Shown here: one piece after another, positions 7,986 to 17,176 of the stretch
Layout: each line of letters opens with the position of its first letter
How positions within the stretch are numbered: the stretch's first letter is position 1
Assembly (NCBI GenBank): GCA_030445275.1
Contig: JAUCSE010000082.1
Coordinates: 62,001-126,000, forward strand
Source of the DNA: Mucilaginibacter sp.
GTDB taxonomy: Bacteria > Bacteroidota > Bacteroidia > Sphingobacteriales > Sphingobacteriaceae
Reading direction: 5' to 3'
DNA: 64,000 nucleotides
The notes under the pieces: model-generated
The model's database searches: none
What the model was told of the DNA's origin: nothing
Seen by the model: only the letters and a program-made list of their open reading frames with translations
Position numbers and translations under genes: made by a program

Positions 7986-10346
7986 CTAAAAATTAGTGCT
8001 TAACGATATACCGTAAGTGCGCGGATTACCCAAATGCGATGCTCCAAAATCATAGGCATAATCAATATATTTTTTGTTGGCTATATTGCTTTCCCATAAA
8101 AATAAACTGAAGTTTTTGGTATCGATGCCCAAACGGCCATTAAATTTGCTATAACCCTTTTGTTCCATTTGGTTGGCCAGATCAAAATACTCATTACCCA
8201 AGTAACGCCATTCACCGCGGGCTACCAGTTTTACTTTTTGCATGCCGCCCAGGTCATAACTATATTGCGCTGCCAGCATCGAGGTTACATTTGGTGTATA
8301 AACCTGGCGGTTGCCTTTAAGGTTCACTATTTCGCCATTATTACCCACAGCCAAATCGGTATAGCGGGCATGGGTATAGCCAAAATTATAATCGAACGCC
8401 AACCCTTTAATTGGTGTAGCATTTAGCTCCAGCTCAACACCTTTACTGTTTAACTTTCCGGCGTTTTTTGTAACAGTAATAGCATCGGGCAGTATCAATG
8501 TAGGTACCTGTGCATCAGTAATACGGGTGTAAAACGCGGCAATATTTACACGCAGCTTATTATCTAAAAAATTATTTTTGGAGCCTATTTCATAGTTATT
8601 ACTGTACTCTGGTTTAAAAGTATACAACGGTGGCTGACTTGGATCCGACGACAGCTCAGTGATACCACCGGCACGGAAACCCTGGCTATAACTTGCATAT
8701 AGGTTATTATTTGCCGATAAATGATAAGCTATATTTAGCTTAGGCGAAAAGGCCTTAAAATTTGCTTTTGATGAGGTATCAGACCGGGTAATGATGGCTG
8801 CTTGTCCACCGGGCTGATACTCGCCTTGTATACTCTCTTTTTTATGTTCATGATCATATCTTAAACCAGCTGTAACATCCCATTCAGGACTAATGGTATA
8901 AGTGACCTGCCCATAAACCGCTACTCCAAAATTCCGGTCGGTATTAATGTTGATACTCGTAAAGTTTGTTTGCGGCGATCCCACTGCAGCGGCATCTGCA
9001 CCATAATAAGTACCTACCTTATTGGGTGCATAATGATAAAAGCCATAGGCACCGGCCGTCCATTTTAAGGCTGATGTTGATGATGCCGGTGAAGTAAACC
9101 GAAATTCATGTATACCGGTCTTCACCTTGTTCCAATCACCGCCATAATTGTTGATGAGCGAAACCGCGTCAATCGGCGAGAAATCACCATCAATTGGTGT
9201 GGTATAATACCGGTTATTCACCTGGTATGATGATTGAGAAGTGAAATTGAAATCACTCCCTACATAATTTATAGCCAATGATGAATTAAACGTATTATCG
9301 ACCATGGTGGTGGTAGCGTTTTGATTTACTTTATAGGGATCGCGCAGTGCATCGGCTGGCGATCCGGCCAATGGGAAAGCCCCGTTGTTACGATTGTTAT
9401 AATTTTTAACATTTAAGGTAAGCGCCAGTTTTGAGGTGGCCAAAAACTTCAAATAATAGTTACCTAAAAAGAAGTGCTGCTTATCAAAATGGGTATTGTT
9501 AAAAGTATTGGTATAAAAACCATTAAAGCCCGAGTAAACACCCGCTACACCTAAAAATAATTTATCCTTTATCAACGGCGCTTTAAAACCAAGGGTGTAT
9601 CGTTGTTGATTATAATTACCAAAATCAAGCCCGGCAAAACCGCTTACGGTATTGGTTGGTTGTTTGGTGATAATATTGATAACCCCACCGGTAGCGTTAC
9701 GACCGTATAACGTTCCCTGCGGACCTCTTAAAACTTCTATCCTTTCTACATCAAGCAATTGCGGTATATAGGTATCCAGGCCGTACTGGTTTACACCATC
9801 AACATAAGTAGCCACCGCCGGATCATACGAAGTGGTTACAATACCCCTGATACCACTTACTGTACGGTTATCGCCTGGCCCGGCCGAGTTCAGGTTTGGC
9901 GCTATGGCGGTAAGATCTTTTAAATCCCATAACCGGTAATCGCGCACCTGCTTTGCTGATAATGTCGAAATACTACCTGGAACGCGCTGGGCATCCTCCT
10001 CGTATTTTTGGGCGGTTACCGTAACCTCATCCAATTGAGTGCCGGCATCTTTTAATTGTATACTGATAGCCGCGCTGTTGTTACTTATAGTTACCGGTTG
10101 ATTTTGGGTAACATAACCTACAGCGCTAATATGTAATGTATAAACACCTGCATTAATATTTTTTAATGAAAACTTCCCGCTTTTATTAGCAATAGTATGG
10201 TAATTGGTATTTAACAGATAAACCGAGGCGCCAGGTATTTCCTGTTTTTTATCGTCAGTTATAGTACCCAATAAATTAACCGGATTTTGGCCTTTAACCG
10301 AAAAGCATAGTATAAGCAGTACAAATAAAGTAAGGGTTGTTTTCAT
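7986..10346 (-). CDS. TonB-dependent outer-membrane receptor with N-terminal carboxypeptidase-like domain
   Basis: A 786-residue receptor. Start chosen at ATG 10346 (MKTTLTLFVLLILCFSVKGQ), which begins a clean signal peptide; 22 upstream codons in the open frame were dropped. Order: signal peptide, CarboxypepD_reg-like domain (NLLGTITDDKKQEIPGASVYLL), plug domain with QLDEVTVTAQ and VERIEVLRGPQGTLYGRNATGGVINIITK, then a beta barrel ending in an aromatic residue (YGISLSTNF). The plug is of the siderophore-receptor type rather than SusC, and no SusD partner follows. Iron-chelate uptake is likely, ligand unknown. A serine hydrolase gene lies 110 bases upstream on the same strand. Confidence 0.92.
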   Translation of the reverse strand: MKTTLTLFVLLILCFSVKGQNPVNLLGTITDDKKQEIPGASVYLLNTNYHTIANKSGKFSLKNINAGVYTLHISAVGYVTQNQPVTISNNSAAISIQLKDAGTQLDEVTVTAQKYEEDAQRVPGSISTLSAKQVRDYRLWDLKDLTAIAPNLNSAGPGDNRTVSGIRGIVTTSYDPAVATYVDGVNQYGLDTYIPQLLDVERIEVLRGPQGTLYGRNATGGVINIITKQPTNTVSGFAGLDFGNYNQQRYTLGFKAPLIKDKLFLGVAGVYSGFNGFYTNTFNNTHFDKQHFFLGNYYLKFLATSKLALTLNVKNYNNRNNGAFPLAGSPADALRDPYKVNQNATTTMVDNTFNSSLAINYVGSDFNFTSQSSYQVNNRYYTTPIDGDFSPIDAVSLINNYGGDWNKVKTGIHEFRFTSPASSTSALKWTAGAYGFYHYAPNKVGTYYGADAAAVGSPQTNFTSININTDRNFGVAVYGQVTYTISPEWDVTAGLRYDHEHKKESIQGEYQPGGQAAIITRSDTSSKANFKAFSPKLNIAYHLSANNNLYASYSQGFRAGGITELSSDPSQPPLYTFKPEYSNNYEIGSKNNFLDNKLRVNIAAFYTRITDAQVPTLILPDAITVTKNAGKLNSKGVELELNATPIKGLAFDYNFGYTHARYTDLAVGNNGEIVNLKGNRQVYTPNVTSMLAAQYSYDLGGMQKVKLVARGEWRYLGNEYFDLANQMEQKGYSKFNGRLGIDTKNFSLFLWESNIANKKYIDYAYDFGASHLGNPRTYGISLSTNF

Positions 10347-10456
10347 ATAATTGGCGGTAACTGGTAAGTGTCTATTGAACACATTGATATAATCCCCAAT
10401 TATACCAAACAACTTACATATAAAACAGCCCGAACAGAAATATTACTAAAAATAAA

Positions 10457-11365
10457 TTACTCGTTTTTCATGTATTTATCCATCCCTTCAGCGGGTTTCC
10501 AGGTGTTATGGGGTTCAAAATAGTGCCATAACAGGGCCGATACTTTTTTTATCAATAGGCCGGCTTCGTTATCAGGTGTCCAGCTCTGATCGGTATTATG
10601 ATTGGTGATGATAGCAAATACATAATCGCCATGCGGGGCATTTACCAGTACGGTTTCAGATCTCGACTCATCAACCGCGCCCTGTTTGGATATGGTCTGT
10701 ACATAAGGCGGAATTTGCGACAGCGCCTTATCGTCCCAATATATCCTAACCATGTTACGGTACATTCGTTCGCTGGCGGCCTCACTAACGGCCTTTCCCT
10801 GCCTGATCATGGTGAACAGGCGACACATTTCAAAAGGCGTACTTACACCCCAACCATAAACTTTGCGAATAGCCTCGCGCCCTGGTATCCGCGAATTTAC
10901 CCGCATCACCTTAAATCCATTTTGCTGCAGCCAGTTATTAATATATTCGCCACCTACCAGTTTTTGCAGCCAGGTGCTGGCTGTATTATCGCTCATGGTG
11001 ATCATCAACAAGGCCACCTTGCTTAGCTGTATGGTGTCCTTATCTTTAAACGAGCCCAATATATCTTCACCACGATACAGTAACGAATCGCGGTAAATTA
11101 GTTTCTGGTTATACTGCAGTTCGCCTTTCTCAATTTTATCCATCAACCCGCATTGAATACTAACCTTGATCATACTGGCCGTGGGGAATAGGGTATCGGC
11201 ATTAATAGCAACTATTTTACCGGTTTTAAGGTTTTGAACATAAATACCCGCCTGACCCTTAAACCCTTTAATTGCATTTTGCAATTGCGCAGTGAGCTTA
11301 TTATCAGTTTGGGCAAGGGTAGCAGAAGTAATGAATAAAAAAAGAGTGAGTAGTTTTAGTTTCAT
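10457..11365 (-). CDS. Secreted class A beta-lactamase-fold serine hydrolase
   Basis: A 302-residue exported protein. Start taken at ATG 11365 (MKLKLLTLFLFITSATLAQ, a clear signal peptide); the longer frame to 11461 was rejected. Penicillin-binding fold motifs: SMIK with Ser64 and Lys67, SDN at 125-127, and KQG at 227-229 in place of the usual KTG. The omega-loop region (RIPGREAIRKVYGWG) does not show a clear ExxxN deacylation pair. It may be a class A beta-lactamase relative, or a DD-peptidase or esterase-like hydrolase. I would not call it a resistance gene from sequence alone. It shares its strand with the TonB receptor. Confidence 0.82.
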   Translation of the reverse strand: MKLKLLTLFLFITSATLAQTDNKLTAQLQNAIKGFKGQAGIYVQNLKTGKIVAINADTLFPTASMIKVSIQCGLMDKIEKGELQYNQKLIYRDSLLYRGEDILGSFKDKDTIQLSKVALLMITMSDNTASTWLQKLVGGEYINNWLQQNGFKVMRVNSRIPGREAIRKVYGWGVSTPFEMCRLFTMIRQGKAVSEAASERMYRNMVRIYWDDKALSQIPPYVQTISKQGAVDESRSETVLVNAPHGDYVFAIITNHNTDQSWTPDNEAGLLIKKVSALLWHYFEPHNTWKPAEGMDKYMKNE

Positions 11366-11476
11366 TGGATCGATCAGTTGAAATACTAAGTTATTAAAAT
11401 GGACTTTAAAATATTTAGATTTGTTTTTTGATATTAAAAGATAAATGAATAAAAATGTCATTGCACTTAAAGAAAA

Positions 11477-11555
11477 GGCCTGTCATCCTGAGCCTGTCGA
11501 AGGATCGCGCGGAGAGGCCTGCCCACTATGCTTCGGCAAGCTCAGCATGACAGCC
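11477..11555. repeat. Dispersed repeat family B (copy 1)
   Basis: An inverted pair: TGTCATCCTGAGCCTGTCG on the left and CTTCGGCAAGCTCAGCATGACA on the right in imperfect inverse, with GGAGAGGCCTGCC between. It is very similar to the copy at 18759-18835. It fills the gap between the hydrolase and lpxK start regions. Confidence 0.75.
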
Positions 11556-11605
11556 ACCACTTTTAACCTAAAAACCATTTCAACATTTATCATTTACAGC
11601 CATAT

Positions 11606-12670
11606 ATGAAATACCTGCGCTGGCTCTTATTTCCTTTCTCGTTGCTCTATGGTATAATTGTTATTATCCGTAACTGGTGCTTTGATGCGGGTATATTTAA
11701 AAGCAGGGCGTTTGATTTGCCTGTTGTAGCCGTAGGAAATTTGGAACTTGGCGGGGCCGGTAAAAGCCCGATGACCGAATATCTAATTCGCCTGTTTAAG
11801 GGCAATTACAACCTGGCCACCTTAAGCCGTGGCTATGGCCGCAAAACCAAAGGTTTTATACTGGCACAAACTCAAACAACAGCTGGCGAAATTGGTGATG
11901 AGCCTGCCCAGTTTAAAAATAAATTCCCTGATATTACCGTAGCCGTAGCCGAAAAACGAGTAAAAGGGATTGAACAATTACAAACAGCTCATAACCTTAT
12001 TATCCTTGACGATGCCTATCAGCACCGGGCGGTTAAATCCGGATTCAGCATTCTATTGTTTGATTATAACCGTATTCGTGAACCCCGCCTGCTATTACCT
12101 GCCGGCAATATGCGCGAGCCATATAGTGGTCGTAAACGGGCTGATATAATAGTTATTAGTAAATGCCCTGCGACACTACCCCCCCATGAACAGGCTGCCA
12201 TTAAAAAACGAATAAAGCCATTAGCTCAACAGGTTATATTTTTCACATCGATAAACTATATGCCGCTGCATGATATGGATGGAACAGTTACTAATACTGT
12301 AATTGATGATGTAACTACCATATTTTTGCTTACAGGTATAGCTAATGCAGAGCCCTTACTATTACATCTAAAAAAACAAACTCCCCATATTATCCATCAT
12401 AATTATCCCGATCATCACCAATTTAGCTTAAAAAATATCAGTAAACTTGCCGATGATTTTTTGGTCTGCACATCACAAAAAAAAATAATTATCACAACAG
12501 AAAAGGATGCACAGCGTTTAGGGGAACAGGAATTGATGCCGGTTACAAAAAAACTCCCGATTTTGGTATTACCAATTGGTATTGAGTTTTTAAATAACGA
12601 GCAAAAGCAGTTTGATAAATTAGTAACAACATATGTTAGAGAATATAAAGAGCACAGCCCAATACATTAA
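11606..12670 (+). CDS. lpxK: Tetraacyldisaccharide 4'-kinase
   Basis: Phosphorylates the lipid A precursor at the 4' position, at the inner face of the inner membrane. The 354 residues match the family. An N-terminal membrane-associated helix (LLFPFSLLYGIIVIIRN) is followed by the P-loop GNLELGGAGKSPM with K53 and S54, then TLSRGYGRKTKGF, ILDDAYQHR (metal or base site), and the late LTGIANAEPL and TTEKDAQRL motifs. Its last 38 bases overlap the punA start at 12633. A lipid A gene shows this is a Gram-negative envelope. A family B repeat lies upstream. Confidence 0.94.
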   Translation: MKYLRWLLFPFSLLYGIIVIIRNWCFDAGIFKSRAFDLPVVAVGNLELGGAGKSPMTEYLIRLFKGNYNLATLSRGYGRKTKGFILAQTQTTAGEIGDEPAQFKNKFPDITVAVAEKRVKGIEQLQTAHNLIILDDAYQHRAVKSGFSILLFDYNRIREPRLLLPAGNMREPYSGRKRADIIVISKCPATLPPHEQAAIKKRIKPLAQQVIFFTSINYMPLHDMDGTVTNTVIDDVTTIFLLTGIANAEPLLLHLKKQTPHIIHHNYPDHHQFSLKNISKLADDFLVCTSQKKIIITTEKDAQRLGEQELMPVTKKLPILVLPIGIEFLNNEQKQFDKLVTTYVREYKEHSPIH

Positions 12671-13448
12671 AAGCCGCATAGGCGATTTTGAACCCGAAGT
12701 GGGTATAATTTTAGGAACTGGTCTGGGTGGCCTGGTAAAGGAAATTGAAGTTGAAAAACAACTGATGTACTCCAATATCCCTGATTTTCCTATTTCAACG
12801 TTAGAGTTTCATTCCGGAAAATTAATTTTCGGTACACTTGGCGGCGTAAAGGTAGTAGCTATGCAAGGGCGTTTGCATTATTACGAAGGTTATAACATGC
12901 AGCAGATCACTTTCCCGGTTCGGGTATTAAAGTACCTGGGTATTAAAACACTGTATGTATCAAACGCCAGCGGATCACTTAACCCCGACATTAAAAAAGG
13001 CGACCTGATGGTTATTGCTGATCATATCAACTTACAACCACAAAACCCACTTATTGGCCGTAATGATAATGAACTGGGTCCACGTTTTCCGGACATGAGC
13101 CAGCCTTATCAACGCACCCTTATTGATAAAGCATTAACAATAGCAAAGGCAAACAATATTACCTGCCATAAGGGAGTTTATGTAGCTGTAACCGGCCCTA
13201 ATCTGGAAACTAAGGCCGAATACAATTATTTAAGAATTATTGGCGGCGATGCCGTTGGCATGAGTACCGTACCCGAAGTTATTGTTGCAAACCATATGAG
13301 TTTACCGGTATTTGCCATATCGGTATTAACAGATGAGGGTTTTACAGAAGTGCTTAAACCGGTATCGCTCGAAGAAATTATAAGAGTTGCTGAAGAAGCT
13401 GAACCAAAATTGACACTGATACTTAAAGAACTGATAGCTGGTAGTTAA
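12633..13448 (+). CDS. punA: Purine-nucleoside phosphorylase (class I)
   Basis: Phosphorolyses purine nucleosides for salvage. It has 271 residues. Family motifs: VGIILGTGLGGL at the N terminus, MQGRLHYYEGY, LYVSNASGSLNPDIKKGDLMVIADHINL, and GVYVAVTGPNLETKAEYNYLRIIGGDAVGMSTVPEV, which includes the base-pocket residues. The start at 12633 lies inside lpxK, a 38-base overlap. That start is supported because MLENIKSTAQYIKS is the normal N terminus of this family. Its stop overlaps the start of the porin gene (TAATG), so lpxK-punA-porin is a translationally coupled set. Confidence 0.96.
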   Translation: MLENIKSTAQYIKSRIGDFEPEVGIILGTGLGGLVKEIEVEKQLMYSNIPDFPISTLEFHSGKLIFGTLGGVKVVAMQGRLHYYEGYNMQQITFPVRVLKYLGIKTLYVSNASGSLNPDIKKGDLMVIADHINLQPQNPLIGRNDNELGPRFPDMSQPYQRTLIDKALTIAKANNITCHKGVYVAVTGPNLETKAEYNYLRIIGGDAVGMSTVPEVIVANHMSLPVFAISVLTDEGFTEVLKPVSLEEIIRVAEEAEPKLTLILKELIAGS

Positions 13449-15541
13449 TGCGCAAAAAGCTGAAATATATTTTCCTGTTACTGATGTGTCTGTCGGCACA
13501 TAGCGTTTTTGCGCAGTACGGTCAAAACAACCGGCCAAAGCCACTTTCTACCCGTGATACAGTTAAAGCTACCAGGCAGATCAGTGATGACGAAATGCTG
13601 GATAGTTTGCGTAAAAAAGAAGACAATAAAAAAGACTCCGTTATCTTTAATTCTAAATTTATACGGGTAACTAATGAGTTGCTGCTTAATGATAGCACGC
13701 AAACATTTGCCATTGATACCGGCATAACCCAGTTTGAAAACTATAACCCACTGATTAATCCGCGAAGCCCACGCATAAGTTTGGGTGCCGTGGGTCTGGC
13801 ACAAAGGAGCCTGTTATTTGAACCCAGTAAAACAATAGGTTTTGATGTTGGCATGCATGCATTGGATGTTTATACTTTAAAGCCACAGGATATAAAATAT
13901 TATAACACCAGGGTTCCGTATAGTTTGCTTACCCTTTACAATGGGTTTGGCAGTTCGGCAGAGCAATTATTTAAAATAATACATACCCAAAATGTTAAAC
14001 CCAACTGGAATGTTGGTTTTAATTTAAATTTTAATGGTTCAAAAGGTTACTACTCTACCAATAGTATACTTGGGCAAAATATAAGTAGTCTTAACGCGGC
14101 AATATTTACCTGGTACGAGTCAAAAAGCAAGCGTTATAACCTGTTAGCAAACGCTACATTTAACAATTTAAAATCTCCCGAAACTGGCTCTATACTAAAG
14201 GATGATGTTTTTACGGACAACAGTGGTACCCTTTTTTACAAAAATGCAGCACCGGTACGCCTTGATCATAGTTATGAAAACTGGAATGATAAAGGCATTT
14301 ATGTTAAGCAATTTTATTACATAGGCCGCATTGACAGCTTAAATAAAGGGAAAGACAACTCGAAAGTTTTACCAACGCAGCGTGTGGCTCACACTTTTAG
14401 TGTAGTCAATGGCAGGTACAACTATATCCAGAGCGGAGCGGATACTTATAATGTGTTTCCTGATTATTATTTTAGTGATAAGCGGTCGCGCGATTCATTG
14501 GTATATACCCACATTCAAAATGAGTTTTCTTATAGTTTTTATCTTCGGAGCAAATCAGTAAAATTTGTAAAAAACGAACTGAAACTTGATTTGGGCCTTG
14601 TACATGATTTTTGGCACTACGCTCAGTATGTAAGTGATACTACCTTAAACCAGTACGGAGCCAAATATGTACAACAAGACAAGAAACAAAGCACAACCTT
14701 TCAGGATATTACGCTTAAAGCAAAGCTAAGCTATCGCTTTAGCGATCGTATAGGGTTTGAAGGCGATTTGCGACAAATAGTACAGGGCAGGGATTTTGGC
14801 AATTACTTTTATGATTTTAAGCTTATACTTGCCGGAGGTAACAGGGTAGGTAAAATTATTTTAGATGCCTACTCCCAGAACAGTTCGCCGCCATTAGTGT
14901 ATACCAACTGGGTATCCAATCATTATATTTTCCATAATGATTTTAGCAATCAAAAAACTACCAGTTTATCATTTAACTACATCAATAACCCGCTTGAACT
15001 TGATATAAAGGCCGAATACTTTTTAATAAGTAATTACCTGTACTTTGCCGCAGCATCAGGCGGTACAGATGCGCGCCCGGCCCAATTAGGAGCTGATATT
15101 AACTTACTGAAAATTAGCATCGGCAAAAATTTAAAATGGCGAAGCTTACATTTTGACAACTATATTGTTTACCAAAAAACGGATTACCAGTCAACCCTGC
15201 GTACTCCCGAGGTTTATACCTATAGTAATTTATATATCAATAAAACTTTATTTAATGTATTACAGTCAAGCATTGGTACCGATGTACGCTTTAATACAGA
15301 ATACGTAGCACCGTCATACGCGCCAAGTATAGGCCAGTTTTATAACGGAGCTAATGTTACTTTTTCATCATATCCTGTAGCCAGGGTGTACATTAAAGCT
15401 ACCCTGCAGCGCACCAATTTGTTCCTGGCATATGATTATGCCAACCAGGGCTTATTCAGCAAAGGATATTATACCGTAAACCGCTATCCGCAACAGGATG
15501 CGTTACTCAAATTTGGTGTAAGCTGGACGTTTTATAACTAG
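13448..15541 (+). CDS. Putative porin (Porin_10-like family)
   Basis: A 697-residue outer-membrane protein. The signal peptide is MRKKLKYIFLLLMCLSAHSVFA. A short charged linker with DSLRKKEDNKKDS precedes a long beta-barrel of alternating aromatic strands, ending GVSWTFYN. The block LYNGFGSSAEQLFKIIHTQN and NFNGSKGYYSTNS is characteristic of the putative porin family of Bacteroidota. Substrate unknown. Its ATG overlaps the punA stop by one base, so translation is probably coupled. The partnership with punA suggests nothing beyond co-expression. Confidence 0.82.
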   Translation: MRKKLKYIFLLLMCLSAHSVFAQYGQNNRPKPLSTRDTVKATRQISDDEMLDSLRKKEDNKKDSVIFNSKFIRVTNELLLNDSTQTFAIDTGITQFENYNPLINPRSPRISLGAVGLAQRSLLFEPSKTIGFDVGMHALDVYTLKPQDIKYYNTRVPYSLLTLYNGFGSSAEQLFKIIHTQNVKPNWNVGFNLNFNGSKGYYSTNSILGQNISSLNAAIFTWYESKSKRYNLLANATFNNLKSPETGSILKDDVFTDNSGTLFYKNAAPVRLDHSYENWNDKGIYVKQFYYIGRIDSLNKGKDNSKVLPTQRVAHTFSVVNGRYNYIQSGADTYNVFPDYYFSDKRSRDSLVYTHIQNEFSYSFYLRSKSVKFVKNELKLDLGLVHDFWHYAQYVSDTTLNQYGAKYVQQDKKQSTTFQDITLKAKLSYRFSDRIGFEGDLRQIVQGRDFGNYFYDFKLILAGGNRVGKIILDAYSQNSSPPLVYTNWVSNHYIFHNDFSNQKTTSLSFNYINNPLELDIKAEYFLISNYLYFAAASGGTDARPAQLGADINLLKISIGKNLKWRSLHFDNYIVYQKTDYQSTLRTPEVYTYSNLYINKTLFNVLQSSIGTDVRFNTEYVAPSYAPSIGQFYNGANVTFSSYPVARVYIKATLQRTNLFLAYDYANQGLFSKGYYTVNRYPQQDALLKFGVSWTFYN

Positions 15542-15545
15542 TTTC

Positions 15546-15654
15546 TCAGTTTGTAGTGGGCAGTTATCAGTTTGCTGAATTTAAAAGATGCTTTAGGCAA
15601 AATATTAATTGCAAGTAGAAAGTTGCAAACTGCCTACTAATAACTGCAAACTAA
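15546..15654. repeat. Dispersed repeat family L (CAGTTTGC words)
   Basis: The left part reads CAGTTTGTAGTGGGCAGTTA then TCAGTTTGC. The right part (15620-15654) reads the inverse, GCAAACTGCC and TAACTGCAAACT. This imperfect inverted repeat fills the whole gap between two convergent genes. Confidence 0.65.
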
Positions 15655-15656
15655 AA

Positions 15657-17006
15657 TCATGTTTTCTGCTTCTTCTTTTTAGCTGCCGGGAACAATACGT
15701 TATTTAGTATCAGGCGGTAACCGGGCGAATTGGGGTGCAGTTTAAGATCTGTCGGCGGATCGCCTACCGCATGCTGATAATCTTCGGGATCATGGCCGCC
15801 ATAAAATGTCCACTGACCTTTGCCATATTCGCCGTGTATATAACGGGCTTCATTGGCGGTTTTCATTTCGCCCATAATAGTTACTCCGGGTTTCAGCATA
15901 TTCTTGTTGTACGCCGTAGTTAAACCCATAAAACCTTTAATCACTTTGTCATGATCCTGGGTAAGCATACTGGGCACTACATCCCACTTGGCCGAAAAAT
16001 CAAACAAGGTAAAAAAATCCCTGGAGCGATCAATCTGTCGCGTTCCGGTAACATCAATATTGCTAAACTGGTGCGATACCGGGTTCATATCCAGCTTAAA
16101 ATTCTGGAAGGCGAAGGTCTGTGTAAAGTCAAGCTTTGATTGTGCATCCGGGTCAGCCGCATCACCATCAAACATCGTTTCGCAAATATCCGTATTAGCT
16201 GCTGCCAGGGCAATATCAAAAGTATCAGTACCCGAGCACATGGCGAACAGAAACCCGCCGCCTGCGCAAAAATCTCTTATGTTTTTGGCCACAGCCAGTT
16301 TCATTTGCGATACTTTTTTAAATCCTAGCTTATGTGCCAGTTCCTCCTGCCCCTTCACATCATCATTATACCATTGCGCAAACCGGAAAGCGCCATAAAA
16401 TTTACTGTATTGCCCGGTAAAATCTTCGTGATGCAGGTGCAGCCAGTCGTACTTGGGTAGTTCACCTTTTATAACCTCTTCATCATACACTACGTCATAA
16501 GGAATTTCGGCATATTTCAATACCAATGTTACCGCATCATCCCAGGGCAATTTGTTCTTGGGCGAATAAACTGCCATTTTAGGAGCCTTTTCCAGCTTTA
16601 CAATGTCCATATTTACCGATGGATCACTTACTTCGGTAACAATCTCATTTACCTTAGCATCGGCCAGTACCTGGTAACTTACACCGCGTATCTTACATTC
16701 CTCCTCAATTTTAGGATCGTATTTCATCATAAAACTGCCGCCACGATAGTTCAGGAGCCAGTCAACCTCTTCACCGTTCTTCAACGTCCAGAACGCTATA
16801 CCATACGATTTCAGGTGATCTTTTTGCTCATCATCCATCGGGATCAATATAGATGCCGCTCTGGAAATAACAGGAGCTAAAAGCAGAAGGCAGAAAGCTA
16901 AAAGCTTTGTAAAATGCACAAGGCGAAAAGCCGAAAACCGGACAAAAGATAAAGGACAAAAAATGAAGAATAAAAGAGATCGTTTATTTGTTAGTCCGGC
17001 CGCCAT
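15657..17006 (-). CDS. Conserved secreted protein commonly labelled asparagine synthetase B; true activity uncertain
   Basis: A 449-residue protein of a family widespread in Bacteroidota and usually named asparagine synthetase B. I see none of the asparagine synthase signatures: no N-terminal catalytic Cys and no SGGLDS P-loop. Conserved family blocks include ILIPMDDEQKDHLKSYGIAFW, LLNYRGGSFMMKY, KNKLPWDDAVTLVLKYAEIPYDV, HLHHEDFTGQYSKFYG, GGGFLFAMCSGTDTFDIALA and YGGHDPEDY. The Gly-rich FAMCSGTD resembles the nucleophile elbow of glutamine-amidotransferase-like folds. A long hydrophobic N terminus (FTKLLAFCLLLLAPVISRA) implies export. The 17006 start is the only upstream ATG in frame; a GTG near residue 30 is an alternative. 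Confidence 0.75.
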   Translation of the reverse strand: MAAGLTNKRSLLFFIFCPLSFVRFSAFRLVHFTKLLAFCLLLLAPVISRAASILIPMDDEQKDHLKSYGIAFWTLKNGEEVDWLLNYRGGSFMMKYDPKIEEECKIRGVSYQVLADAKVNEIVTEVSDPSVNMDIVKLEKAPKMAVYSPKNKLPWDDAVTLVLKYAEIPYDVVYDEEVIKGELPKYDWLHLHHEDFTGQYSKFYGAFRFAQWYNDDVKGQEELAHKLGFKKVSQMKLAVAKNIRDFCAGGGFLFAMCSGTDTFDIALAAANTDICETMFDGDAADPDAQSKLDFTQTFAFQNFKLDMNPVSHQFSNIDVTGTRQIDRSRDFFTLFDFSAKWDVVPSMLTQDHDKVIKGFMGLTTAYNKNMLKPGVTIMGEMKTANEARYIHGEYGKGQWTFYGGHDPEDYQHAVGDPPTDLKLHPNSPGYRLILNNVLFPAAKKKKQKT

Positions 17007-17128
17007 TGGTATTATTTCTTTCTACGCTGATTTATCAAATGTAACGAATAAACAGGTAATGTATTACCATTAACGCTATGCACTTTATCCTTTCATCCAT
17101 TGTCCAAAAAAGCTTTGAGCCTTATGCT

Positions 17129-17157
17129 TTTGGCTTTATGCTTTTTTATTACCTTTG
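17129..17157 (+). promoter_or_regulatory. Promoter of the cyclophilin gene
   Basis: TTTG at 17129-17132 and TACCTTTG at 17150-17157 are 17 bases apart, close to the Bacteroidota arrangement TTTG-N19-TAnnTTTG. The ATG at 17177 follows 19 bases later, which supports that start over the upstream ATG at 17078. The promoter sits inside low-complexity family F words. Confidence 0.6.
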
Positions 17158-17176
17158 CCAACTATTTAAAATAAAA

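Noticed and set aside
7986..10412. Longer start for the TonB receptor
   Set aside because: The extra 22 residues precede a normal signal peptide beginning at 10346.
10457..11365. Antibiotic resistance gene
   Set aside because: The fold alone is not enough: the KTG motif is altered and no clear class A omega loop is seen.
17078..17176. N-terminal extension of the cyclophilin
   Set aside because: It is made of low-complexity repeat words, and the promoter lies within it.
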